Below, piece after piece: positions 9,201-16,859 of a DNA stretch of 64,000 nucleotides (position 1 is its first letter; the number at the start of each line of letters is the position of its first letter). Below the pieces are notes generated by a model. The model did no database searches. It saw nothing but the letters and a program-made list of their open reading frames with translations, and was not told the origin of the DNA. The stretch is from NCBI GenBank assembly GCA_012295225.1, contig WMKK01000001.1, forward strand, positions 124,001-188,000, read 5' to 3'. The DNA is from Ostreococcus mediterraneus. Lineage: Eukaryota; Chlorophyta; Mamiellophyceae; Mamiellales; Bathycoccaceae. The position numbers were made by a program, and so were the translations under genes.

Positions 9201-11922
9201 AATGGTTGAGTTTGAACTGAATGGGGTCACGCCGTTATACTACGGCGCAACGTCTTCAGTAGCACGCTCGCGTCCGTCGATCTACCCTTGCGGAACGAAT
9301 GCAAACTACAATGGGCAGAGATTTCGGCTCTCTGGAATGATGACGAAACTCGATAAGGTTCGTCTGAGTCTGTCTATTCGCGTGCTCGACTCCAAGCACT
9401 CATTTTCGTACATCGTGGCCACGAATGAACACAAACTTCGTGTGCGCGATAGTGAACTTCATGAAGTTGCGGAGTTTGTGAGCAAGCTACGAAAGGTGAA
9501 ACCTCGCAAGCCGACGCAAGATGAACTTCGCGCTTTGGAAATTGCAGAGATGTCTGCAACGGTTACGGATTCAGAGTTTGGGTTCGGCACAGACACCACA
9601 CTCTACCTTGATGACTCGGACACTGTAACCGATGAGTCGTCCGAGAGTGAATTTTCGAGCCTGGCAGAATCTGGCTTTTTCTCTACACTCAAGAGTCTTA
9701 CGATGCGAAAGAACAACACTGAATCGCAAAACATTTCTTCTCAAATCATGAGCAAGTCACTCAAAAGCAAAAGTGGCGTCGGTGGAAAATCACGTAGCAA
9801 GTCGATGCGGCGTGATGGAAAAGAAAAGTCGGCTACCAAGAAGATTCGAGCGGATGGATTCAAGATGATTCGAGGTATGGATGGGAAAAGAAAATATATT
9901 CCGCTAGAAGAATTTGCGCAACAACAGCAGGCGCTCAAGTCCATCCAAGAAGAAGAAGAAGAAACTGGTTCTGAGGATTCTGATTCTGACAAAACATTCA
10001 TGAGTGGAGCGAAAACGTTGAGTGACGCGTCTTCTGACAGTGATGACGGTGAGTTCGACCCTACACAAGATGCTTTAAAGGTATTGGAAGAGCTCAATAA
10101 GAAGGAAAAAAACGGGAGCGACGAATCTGGGACTGATGAAGACGAGGAAGAGGAGGAGGAAGAGGAGGAGGAAGAGGAAGTCGCTGCAGTATTCGACGAT
10201 GGAACTGGAAAGCTCCCAGAATGGATGGTAGATCGAATGATGCTCGCTGATGGCTTGCTTGAGGACGAAATCTCCCCCTTGCAATTTATGACGATTCCGG
10301 TGTACCACGCGAAAGGCTTTGCAGACAACACTTCAGAGAAAGAACTTGCAGGTTTCGTAAAATGCGCTATTCGAAGCTTACCCTTGGTAGAAGAAGATGA
10401 GTTTGTGGCTGAAAACTTATTGGAAAGATCAGTAAGCAGAAAGCGAGCGTTCAAAGAAGCGTTCAATCGCGCATCGAAAAAGAAACGCCTCGATAAGTTG
10501 CACGAGATGGAGTTGGCACGCTGGCAACCAGAAGAGGAGTACGCGTCGATGAACAAGGATGATTTTGGCGAGCTAGAACGTCTCGCCGGTGGAGGTCCAT
10601 TGGCTGCGCCGCCGACTGATGTCCTTGTGCGGATATACGTCATTCGTGGACGCGATTTGCGCACAAACGATCCATCTGGGTTGACAGATCCGTACCTCAA
10701 GGTGAACCAACGAGGTTTGAGTAAGTCGTATGGTAAGCGAGAGGACAAAGTCAATCGAACGCTTTCGCCTTGGTTCTATCGAAGCTATCAGTTTGCCACG
10801 GATATTCCGGGTAATACTTTGATTGATGTAAACGTGTATGATTTCCAAAAGCGGGGCAAGGATGTGTTGTTGGGCACGTGCACAATTGATATAGAAGACC
10901 GATGGTTCTCGCCGCTGTGGACGCAGCAACTTTCTGACAAGCCGCCGCTTGAAATTCGCCCCATTTATTTGCCCGGTGTGGACATGGCTCAAGGATATTT
11001 GGAGATGATTGTTGAAGTGCATGAAGGCAGCGAAAATCCAGTGCCAGCGTTCACGTTGACGCCGCCTCCTGTGATGGAAGTCGAACTTCGATGTGTCACA
11101 TTCGGTGCTCGTAAAATGGCCAACAAGGATGTCGGTGGCAAGAATGATTTGTTCTTCAAAATTTCTCTCATCGGTTTGGATCGCACTCAAACACGGTTCT
11201 CAGAGTCTCAAGAAACAGATACACATTGGTTTGCCACGGATGGGCGAGGAAGTTTCAATTTCCGTAATATCTTCCGTTTTGAGATCCCTGTCGCACGTGC
11301 CGCGCTTCGCATTTCTGCGTTTGATCGTGATATATTCAGTGCAAATGATGCCATCGGCGAGGTGACTATACCTCTTTCTTCTATGTGCCGCCAGCTCATG
11401 CGCGCAGTTGACACTTCGCCAGATAACGAGATGGCTACTGAAGCTACAGTGGAGCTCAAATCATCGTTTGCAGACACTTTTGCTTCATTCAGCCTGTTTG
11501 ATGGCGCTACAGAGGGCAAATGGTTCAAATTGTTCCACCCAAGTAAGCCCCACGAATGCCAAGGTGAAGTTGAAATCATGTTGTCCTTGTTGCCAGTGCG
11601 CAAGGCGGAATCTCGCCCAGTCGGCAAAGGCCGCGAAGCGCCAAATCGGGATCCCGAACTTCGCGAACCCGTACGAGCTCGATTGAGTCTCATGGACCCT
11701 CTTGGGTCGCTCTCTCTGATCTTAGGTCCAGAGTTGCTGCGCAAATTGTTCATCGTTGGATGCTGTTTACTCTTTGTAGGCATCTTTGCGGCGCTCTCTG
11801 TCTTTGTCGTCAACGACGTTGTCGGTGCATACATCCAGATTGCGATTCAAAAACAAGCAAAGGCATTCGGTCTAGTCGAGGAAGACGCAGCACCGACGCC
11901 AGCGCCCGTTCCTATCGGATGA
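6217..11922 (+). CDS. Ferlin: multi-C2 tail-anchored membrane protein
   Basis: One uninterrupted 1,901-residue frame. C2-like segments are visible at about 28-165, 248-365 (DRFGREGLDAYLKITCG…SANPNWNQEV), 666-850 (…SSDPFAVLRVG…SPAWFRELF), 970-1080, 1470-1580 (GLTDPYLKVN…LSPWFYRSYQF) and 1619-1740. The last contains GRGSFNFRNIFRFEIP, close to the ferlin signature of the final C2 domain. A single membrane helix (LFIVGCCLLFVGIFAALSVFVV, about 1842-1865) lies near the C-terminus, as in ferlins. Low-complexity linkers are Ser/Asp/Glu-rich, with a Glu run near residue 1310. Ferlins act in calcium-dependent vesicle fusion and membrane repair. Several C2 loops keep Asp residues, so calcium binding is plausible but not shown. 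Confidence 0.88.
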   Translation: MGWFNRAPASALDAQELEVVTKLSIPAGRYSVSVRLIEAKNLQAIQAFNLFQTLLSFKLKTQTVHADRLPNVVGKVQLQRAGFEPQKRKTVVEKETAAPLWNQLFYFDGVEVAENELEACNVVVNICDKSRIGKDMVIGSIDLNLAAVYAAPNHEYWNQWFSLTDFTGRRSGSQGEVCLCVTVLREGEQQKLHLDEKFSDDEEEAVEVGQFETEKQKARRIARAERKLREKEELEEAENERKNVKAFILKANVYNGREFPRMDRFGREGLDAYLKITCGSAKEGQTRVLTSANPNWNQEVIMRLLVPGGENGLVNMPPLRMNVMDRDYTDADDHVASTAISLHDLYERPAAYSRPKWYCFYGGLRGMEVSFFSKMSKLAKRMNAGYVDGAAYRGRTLMSFELEEENRKNKFARAKKSIPPVLDKMGREWHCFLHSQVMSVELFQTNSKGKMLALDVGLGLDSTSTPSVLLRSEGGSLSGECYANVQCTLAPLLVKLPTPFEGPLAGTGAPDVFVNVNVVSGSGSRRVGYCRIPVAELMPVNETMRPIATPTNAEFPNGWTIQGWFPLRADALSNHKYGKSRRAENVKPIGQVLLRLMIRGAASGKRAAGETIDNEEFDEDGMSINSDAEAAAAMRRAEMERKADQRGARVAQNVESEFVDALPTRSFMLRMELYQARDLPAADAHGSSDPFAVLRVGRNIAETQVRQSTTSPAWFRELFVQVDLPLVVKDKKRLPDGTLVTDNDSSSDEDDVLLDPTTIAELQAGNDGDSSSDDDVDYVDVENAVVKKKSKSTFRGMGGGGAGQEFEGIAWWAAPSMNVMVFDRDEGILLGDNDPLSVLSLPLIHPAQMEADRRGDDDFSVLASSILSFYSKFSLDSELPDRYDNIANYKVGALSSEPEWYPMRHLNPQKGLSVSTVDSGGYILMHYELLPMPTEGIRKYAGVDSSFTSSALLRMNASVVKPLEDIYGSEAIAVEIILLGVRGLTPYRGSSIQRPMVEFELNGVTPLYYGATSSVARSRPSIYPCGTNANYNGQRFRLSGMMTKLDKVRLSLSIRVLDSKHSFSYIVATNEHKLRVRDSELHEVAEFVSKLRKVKPRKPTQDELRALEIAEMSATVTDSEFGFGTDTTLYLDDSDTVTDESSESEFSSLAESGFFSTLKSLTMRKNNTESQNISSQIMSKSLKSKSGVGGKSRSKSMRRDGKEKSATKKIRADGFKMIRGMDGKRKYIPLEEFAQQQQALKSIQEEEEETGSEDSDSDKTFMSGAKTLSDASSDSDDGEFDPTQDALKVLEELNKKEKNGSDESGTDEDEEEEEEEEEEEEVAAVFDDGTGKLPEWMVDRMMLADGLLEDEISPLQFMTIPVYHAKGFADNTSEKELAGFVKCAIRSLPLVEEDEFVAENLLERSVSRKRAFKEAFNRASKKKRLDKLHEMELARWQPEEEYASMNKDDFGELERLAGGGPLAAPPTDVLVRIYVIRGRDLRTNDPSGLTDPYLKVNQRGLSKSYGKREDKVNRTLSPWFYRSYQFATDIPGNTLIDVNVYDFQKRGKDVLLGTCTIDIEDRWFSPLWTQQLSDKPPLEIRPIYLPGVDMAQGYLEMIVEVHEGSENPVPAFTLTPPPVMEVELRCVTFGARKMANKDVGGKNDLFFKISLIGLDRTQTRFSESQETDTHWFATDGRGSFNFRNIFRFEIPVARAALRISAFDRDIFSANDAIGEVTIPLSSMCRQLMRAVDTSPDNEMATEATVELKSSFADTFASFSLFDGATEGKWFKLFHPSKPHECQGEVEIMLSLLPVRKAESRPVGKGREAPNRDPELREPVRARLSLMDPLGSLSLILGPELLRKLFIVGCCLLFVGIFAALSVFVVNDVVGAYIQIAIQKQAKAFGLVEEDAAPTPAPVPIG

Positions 11923-12190
11923 AGAGCGTCTTAGTACGCATTCTGTCTGTTTCGCTCTCGTTTACGCGGCGCGACGAAAAAAATATTAGCTTCCCAACCA
12001 CCGATGACGATCATGGCTTTCATCTCATCGCCGGGGATTTGTAATAATGTATTAGTAAACATACTAGCACTCGATTGATAATCCGAAAATACTTTAGTTT
12101 CTCTTGGCTTCTCGGCATGAATAGCGTGTCGGTGCGATGCGTAGAACGATTCATTGTACATGAGCTACCATATCGATGTTGCATATTGGT

Positions 12191-13549
12191 CTATGGTTTG
12201 GAAGCGTCTTCCCCTTCTGAATCGACTTTCGTTTGACTATTTGTGGCTCGCAGCGAAGAACCGCTGGGTGAATTACGAAGGGTTCCGCTAGGTGAATTAC
12301 GAAGAGATGACTTGAACGATGGAGATTTACGCACTCCTCGTTGCGAATGTTCTCCATGCACAGACGCTCGCGTCGCGAGATTATCCAACTCGAGCGCCAA
12401 CTTGTCGACAACCTCCGGCTTCGCCTTTGTGAATCCACCCGTGATGTGCTTTGACACGGGCTTGCGGTCGAAGTAAAATGCTCCAGGTTTGAGCTGCGAT
12501 GCGTCTTCGAGGAGTAGGAACAGCACGGTATCCGCACCTTGCTCAACGCTTCGTAGTTTGTTCTTCATCGACTCGTAGAATTTTGGCAACGCGTTTTGTA
12601 CGCCCGACGTCTCCACCCAACCAGGATGCATGGAATAAAATCCCACGTACCCTTTGCCGCTCGCTATGCGTTCACTACCCACGTTTTCTGCCTCTAAACG
12701 CGCCCATCGTTCGCATAACGCCACTTGATGTCGTTTGCCGCGCGCGTATTGCTTTGTCCCGTCAAACCGCGACGTCTTTCGCATCTCTAAATCAGTCACC
12801 GCCAACGATTCCGTAAGCATCCCAGCGCTCGACACGACTACCACACGCGGAGTGTAATATTTCCGCTCGACATTTTGCGGCAAGTTACTTTCATCCGCGG
12901 CGGTGCGGCCTAGAACAGGACGCAAACCCGCCTGGAGCACCTGCGTCATCAACGTATTCACCGCAAAGTTATATTCAAACCCCTCCGACGTATACGTGCG
13001 CTCGTGCTGCATCACCCCCGCATTGCACACCAACGCATGCAGAGGTTTTCCACTCGACGTGTAGCGTTCGACCAAGTGCCTCGTTTGCGAGAGCGAGCTC
13101 AAATCCGCGACGTGAAGCTCCAAGGCACCTCCGCGAGGCGCGCCCAGTTCCTGTTCCATTCTCTTCATCGCCGCCGCCCCTCTGGCTTCGTCGCGACACA
13201 CCATGTGCACCGTCGCACCGCGCGCGAAGAGCGCTTTCGCAGTGGCGTACCCGATGCCTTGATTCGCGCCCGTGACGATGATGTGCGCGCCGACGAGGGA
13301 CGTTTCGGGCAACTGTGGAAGCTTTTTCGACGCGAACGCGGGCGCAAGATAATGCGTGTACCCTTCCGTGGCGAACACGAGGTTGCGATACAGCGACCCG
13401 AGGCCAAACATCGCGAGCGTCGGTGCGGTGGACGCGCGTCGATCGCGAATGTGTGAGCGCCGCGCAATGGGGCTGACCTTTGGCGCGACGGCTCGTGACT
13501 CTTCGCGAACGCGAGGGGGCATCGACGATGAAAAGCGCGCGCACGTCAC
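12191..13549 (-). CDS. DHRS12-like short-chain dehydrogenase/reductase
   Basis: Encodes up to 452 residues of a classical SDR. The cofactor motif is IIVTGANQGIGYATA, followed by CNAGVM (the NNAG equivalent), VVVSSAGML and the active-site YARGK (Y-x3-K) within FDGTKQYARGKRHQVALCERW. MHPGWVETSGVQNALPKFYE and FYFDRKPVSKH are shared with animal DHRS12. The core begins at MFGLGSLYRNLVF (ATG at 13411), so the upstream part from 13549 may be a targeting leader or untranslated. The C-terminal tail has Ser-rich repeats (LRNSPSG units) absent from typical DHRS12. The substrate is unknown. It converges on the ferlin gene. Confidence 0.8.
   Translation of the reverse strand: MTCARFSSSMPPRVREESRAVAPKVSPIARRSHIRDRRASTAPTLAMFGLGSLYRNLVFATEGYTHYLAPAFASKKLPQLPETSLVGAHIIVTGANQGIGYATAKALFARGATVHMVCRDEARGAAAMKRMEQELGAPRGGALELHVADLSSLSQTRHLVERYTSSGKPLHALVCNAGVMQHERTYTSEGFEYNFAVNTLMTQVLQAGLRPVLGRTAADESNLPQNVERKYYTPRVVVVSSAGMLTESLAVTDLEMRKTSRFDGTKQYARGKRHQVALCERWARLEAENVGSERIASGKGYVGFYSMHPGWVETSGVQNALPKFYESMKNKLRSVEQGADTVLFLLLEDASQLKPGAFYFDRKPVSKHITGGFTKAKPEVVDKLALELDNLATRASVHGEHSQRGVRKSPSFKSSLRNSPSGTLRNSPSGSSLRATNSQTKVDSEGEDASKP
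12262..12309. repeat. 24-nt coding tandem repeat in the SDR tail
   Basis: Two near-identical 24-nt units, each containing GGTGAATTACGAAG, encode consecutive LRNSPSG-type segments of the SDR C-terminal tail. A weaker third relative follows. Confidence 0.7.
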
Positions 13550-13599
13550 CGTTTAACGTCTAAACATTTTACTAAAATAATTCTTATCGCTATTCTAGA

Positions 13600-14553
13600 C
13601 TATGCGGGCACCCAGACGTGCGCGCGACCGTCGGCGCCGGTGGTGACGAGTTTCGGCAACGTTCCCGGACGCGAGTAATCGACACCACAAACCGCGCTTC
13701 CGACGCCGTGCGCCTGTATCTCGCTCACCAAACGCGCCGACACGAGTTCCCATATGCACACGCGCCCATCTTCTGATCCCGCAATGACGTACGCGTCGTC
13801 ATTCGTGAGACAACATTCCGTTTTCGCCGTTTCCGCGACGTGTCCGCGATACGTCGCCAACGTATCCCCGCTCGCGACATCAATCAATCCTACTCGACTC
13901 GTCAAACACCCCACCAACGCGCACTGGTTATCCCCACTCAATCGCACACACGTCACGGGCGCACCAATGACGTCAACATCGCACGTCCCGCGTCTTAAAT
14001 CCACCGTTCGCACGCTCCCATCCACGCTCGCGCAGCTCAACCGCGCGCCCCCGCCCTCGTCCACCGCAATCGACGTCACCGCATCACCAAACCCAACGCC
14101 CGTACGCGCATTCAACACCTGCACCGCATTCACATCCCGAGACCGCACGTCCCACACGCGCACGCTCGCATCGTCCCCGGCGCTCGCGCACACGCTCGCC
14201 GATTCCCCAGCAAACTCCACCGCGTTCGCCCCTCCTCGCCCTTCGTGCCCCGCCCATTTACGCACCGCCGCGCCCGTGGCCACGTCCCACACGAACACCC
14301 CGCGATCACCCCCGCACGACGCGATCGTCGCCCCCGTCGGCGCGCACGCCACGTCGCGAACCTCGTGCGCGTGACCGCCGGCGTACTTTTTAATCAACGC
14401 CCCGCTCGATGCGTTATACAGCGCGAACGCGCGGTCGCGTCCGCACGCGACGACGTGCGCGGCGTCGTGGGAGAACCGCGCGGCGAGGATGGCGCTCGCG
14501 CTGGCGTCGGTGGCGGTGTCGAGCGTGCACGCGCGCGCGTGGTGCGCGGACAT
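13600..14553 (-). CDS. WDR83: WD40-repeat protein, WDR83/MORG1-like
   Basis: From the ATG at 14553 it encodes 317 residues that are almost entirely WD40 blades: YNASSGALIKKYAGGHAHEVRDV, CGGDRGVFVWDVATG, SAGDDASVRVWDVRS, SVDGSVRTVDLR, and AGSEDGRVCIWELVS. A seven-blade propeller of this compact size and the order of blades fit WDR83 (MORG1), which links to spliceosomes and acts as a signalling scaffold. The segment VAETAKTECCLTNDDAYVIAGSEDG resembles the WDR83 signature. A farther ATG at 14646 would overlap the divergent neighbour, so 14553 is preferred. The exact orthology is inference. Confidence 0.75.
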   Translation of the reverse strand: MSAHHARACTLDTATDASASAILAARFSHDAAHVVACGRDRAFALYNASSGALIKKYAGGHAHEVRDVACAPTGATIASCGGDRGVFVWDVATGAAVRKWAGHEGRGGANAVEFAGESASVCASAGDDASVRVWDVRSRDVNAVQVLNARTGVGFGDAVTSIAVDEGGGARLSCASVDGSVRTVDLRRGTCDVDVIGAPVTCVRLSGDNQCALVGCLTSRVGLIDVASGDTLATYRGHVAETAKTECCLTNDDAYVIAGSEDGRVCIWELVSARLVSEIQAHGVGSAVCGVDYSRPGTLPKLVTTGADGRAHVWVPA

Positions 14554-14603
14554 GGCGGGGCGCCGATGTGACGTTGACGACACTCGGTGACGTTCGGGTG
14601 ACG
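14554..14603. promoter_or_regulatory. 50-bp divergent promoter with TGACG repeats
   Basis: Only 50 nt separate the WDR83-like ATG (minus) from the SDR ATG (plus). Within and at the edge of this spacer TGACG occurs four times (at about 14570, 14576, 14589 and 14599), two of them as TGACGTT. TGACG is the half-site of plant TGA-type bZIP factors. Transcription start sites may lie inside the opposite gene. Confidence 0.5.
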
Positions 14604-15644
14604 ATGCGTTCGGCGGTGGTGTCGGGTGCGCGCGCGCGATGCGCATGGGGCGGTGCGGGCGCGGTGCGTCGCGCGCGCGGCGCGTCGTCGGCGCCGCGCG
14701 CGGTGTCGTCGTCGTCGTCGACGGCGGCGGCGTCGTCGATGCGCGTGGTGGTCATCACGGGCGCGAACACTGGATTGGGCTTTGAAAGCGCGAAAGAGAT
14801 CGCCAAGGCTGGCGGTCGACGCGTCGTGCTGGCGGTGCGCAGCGTCGAACGCGGAGAGACGGCGAAGACGCGGATACTCGCCGCGGTGCCGGGGGCGAGC
14901 GTGGATGTGATGGCGATTGATTTGGCGGATTTCGCGTCGGTTCGGGCATTCGCGGATGCGTTCAAGGCCAAGTATGATAGATTAGACGTGTTGATGAACA
15001 ATTCTGGGGTGATGGCGTTGCCACAACGCGAGACGACGGTGGATGGGTACGAGAAGCAAATGCAGACGAATCATTTTGGACACTTTTTGTTGGTGTCGTT
15101 GTTGCTCGACGTGATGGTGAAGACGGAGAGCGCGGATAAGCGCATCGTGAATTTGTCTTCCATCGCGCACAACTTTGGGACGTTTGATTTCCACAACTGG
15201 AACTCAGAGGGCTTTCCGTTTGGTTACGCCGGGCTCGGCTGGCTGCCGTACGGCCGGACGAAGATGGCCAATATGATGTTCACCTACGAGCTCGACCGGA
15301 GATTGAAAAAGGCGGGCATCACGGATGTGTGCACGAACGCGGTGCATCCCGGCGTAGTGGACACCGAACTCAATCGCTCGCTCGGCGCGTTTGATTTTTA
15401 TCCGCAACTGAAAAAGGCGGGACAGTTGATTACGTCTGAGCAAGGCGCGCGCGGTCAAATCGCCGCGGCTATCGCGCCGGAATTCACCGGCGTTTCGGGC
15501 AAGTACATCGCTGAGCAATCACCGAATGGGAAGCCTGGCGTGCACATCGAACAGCGGTCGAATGACTTTTCGTACGACACCGAGGCTTGGGCGCGGTTGT
15601 GGAAAGACTCCGTCCAAGTCACGAAAGCGGAATGGACTATTTAG
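14604..15644 (+). CDS. Plastid short-chain dehydrogenase (POR/RDH-like)
   Basis: Encodes 346 residues. An Ala/Arg/Ser-rich leader (about 45 residues ending in SSSSSTAAASS) is followed by the SDR cofactor motif VVVITGANTGLGFESAKEIA, then MNNSGVMALP, VNLSSIAH, and the active site YGRTK. QTNHFGHFLLV and AVHPGVVDTELNRS are typical of the retinol dehydrogenase/WWOX/protochlorophyllide reductase-like group. It lacks clear diagnostic features of light-dependent POR, so the substrate is not assigned; some prenyl-lipid or pigment intermediate is possible. The leader suggests a plastid location. Confidence 0.75.
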   Translation: MRSAVVSGARARCAWGGAGAVRRARGASSAPRAVSSSSSTAAASSMRVVVITGANTGLGFESAKEIAKAGGRRVVLAVRSVERGETAKTRILAAVPGASVDVMAIDLADFASVRAFADAFKAKYDRLDVLMNNSGVMALPQRETTVDGYEKQMQTNHFGHFLLVSLLLDVMVKTESADKRIVNLSSIAHNFGTFDFHNWNSEGFPFGYAGLGWLPYGRTKMANMMFTYELDRRLKKAGITDVCTNAVHPGVVDTELNRSLGAFDFYPQLKKAGQLITSEQGARGQIAAAIAPEFTGVSGKYIAEQSPNGKPGVHIEQRSNDFSYDTEAWARLWKDSVQVTKAEWTI

Positions 15645-16002
15645 TGGACGGCGCCGAGCGGACCATTTGAGACAGAAAACACCTTGAAACCGATACCCGT
15701 GACGGCGTATCGTACAAGTACAATTGTACAATTGTACAGCGACTACAATTGTACTTGTACAATTGTACAATTGTACAGTCGCACGCATTTATTTAATTAT
15801 ACTTTGATTCCTTTTTATTCGACGCCACGGCGTGAAAGACGCGCATGTGCGATGACTGCAACGCCGACTCGCCGTTTGACTCGACGAGACGCCACCTAAA
15901 CGATTCCCCACAACTTTCCACGCGACTACGTGCTCGAACGCGTGACACGCGCGCCACGCATCCGACGGCGTCGGCAAAAAACAAAATCGCAAGTCACACG
16001 TC
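15645..16002. other. Intergenic spacer with palindrome cluster, no gene seen
   Basis: This 358-nt spacer lies between two plus-strand genes. Its first half carries the ACAATTGTAC palindrome cluster described separately; the second half should hold the CHMP1 promoter and 5' leader. Small frames here have no recognisable motifs. Confidence 0.6.
15714..15778. repeat. Cluster of ACAATTGTAC palindromes forming a larger inverted repeat
   Basis: About 65 nt composed almost only of GTAC, AATT and TTGTAC units. GTACAAGTACAATTGTA near 15714 is exactly reverse-complemented by TACAATTGTACTTGTAC near 15744, and CAATTGTACAATTGTACA occurs twice. The AT-rich block stands out sharply from the GC-rich surroundings and could fold as a hairpin or cruciform in the 3' region of the SDR gene. 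Confidence 0.85.
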
Positions 16003-16799
16003 ATGGGCTTTTTCGATTCCATCTTCGGTCGAGGCAGCGCCGACGCCAAGTTAATGGATCAAATCTTCAATTTGAAGTACACCGCAAAGACGCTAGCTCG
16101 CGCGGCAAAGAAGTGCGAAAGCGAGGAAAAGGCGAACAAAACAAAGGTACGCGCGTGATGTGAATGTAGTTTTACCCGATGGACCTTCGCATGGCCGATG
16201 CGTACAGAGTCGTACGCGTCGAGGTCGACGCGACGCTCGCGAATGCTCCACCTGGCGACGCTTCGCTCGACGACGAGCTCGAGTACTGACGCACGCGCCC
16301 ACGTGGCGTCCGCACGCAGGTCAAACGCGCTATTGAAAAGGGCAACATCGACGGCGCGAAAATCCACGCACAAGACGCGATTCGCAAGAAAAACGAAGCG
16401 TTAAATATGTTGCGGTTGGTGAGTCGGTTGGACGGCGTCGTCGCTCGACTGGAAACGCAAGTGAAGATGAACATGGTGAATAAGGATATGAAAAACATCG
16501 TCAAGTCGTTAGAGAAAAGTTTGAATGCAAACAATTTGATTGAGGTGTCGGAGACCATGGATTCGTTTGAAAAGCAGTTTGAGAATCTAGACGTGCAGAC
16601 AGAGGTGATGCAAGACGCCATGGGAAATACGACGGCGATGAGTACGCCACCAGAGGATGTGGCGATGCTGATGCAGCAGATAGCGGATGAGCATGGATTG
16701 GAACTCGCGAGCGATTTACCCGCTGCTGGCACGACCGTGCCTGAAGCGGCGCAAAAAGATGCTGATTTGGCAAATAGACTCGCGACGCTTCGCGGATAA
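16003..16799 (+). CDS. CHMP1: CHMP1, ESCRT-III subunit, two exons
   Basis: Exon 1 (16003-16146) encodes MGFFDSIFG…FNLKYTAKTLARAAKKCE and ends in phase 0 at a GTACGC donor. Exon 2 (16320-16799) continues VKRAIEKGNIDGAKIHAQDAIRKKNEALNMLRL. The 173-nt intron contains TACTGAC at 16284-16290, about 30 nt before the CAG acceptor, and an in-frame stop, so splicing is needed. The joined product is 207 residues, the usual CHMP1/Did2 size, with a basic N-terminal helical core and an acidic C-terminal half ending in DADLANRLATLRG, a MIM1-type helix that binds VPS4. It works in multivesicular-body formation and membrane scission. Confidence 0.93.
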
Positions 16800-16859
16800 A
16801 GTTCCGCATGTTATAAGACTGTAATTGTATCACACACGCGTAAGAATCGCTACTTTTGA

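Noticed and set aside
9741-10754. Minus-strand 337-codon frame within the ferlin gene
   Set aside because: Ser-rich translation is the reverse of the Asp/Glu/Lys codons of the ferlin linker; no independent support.
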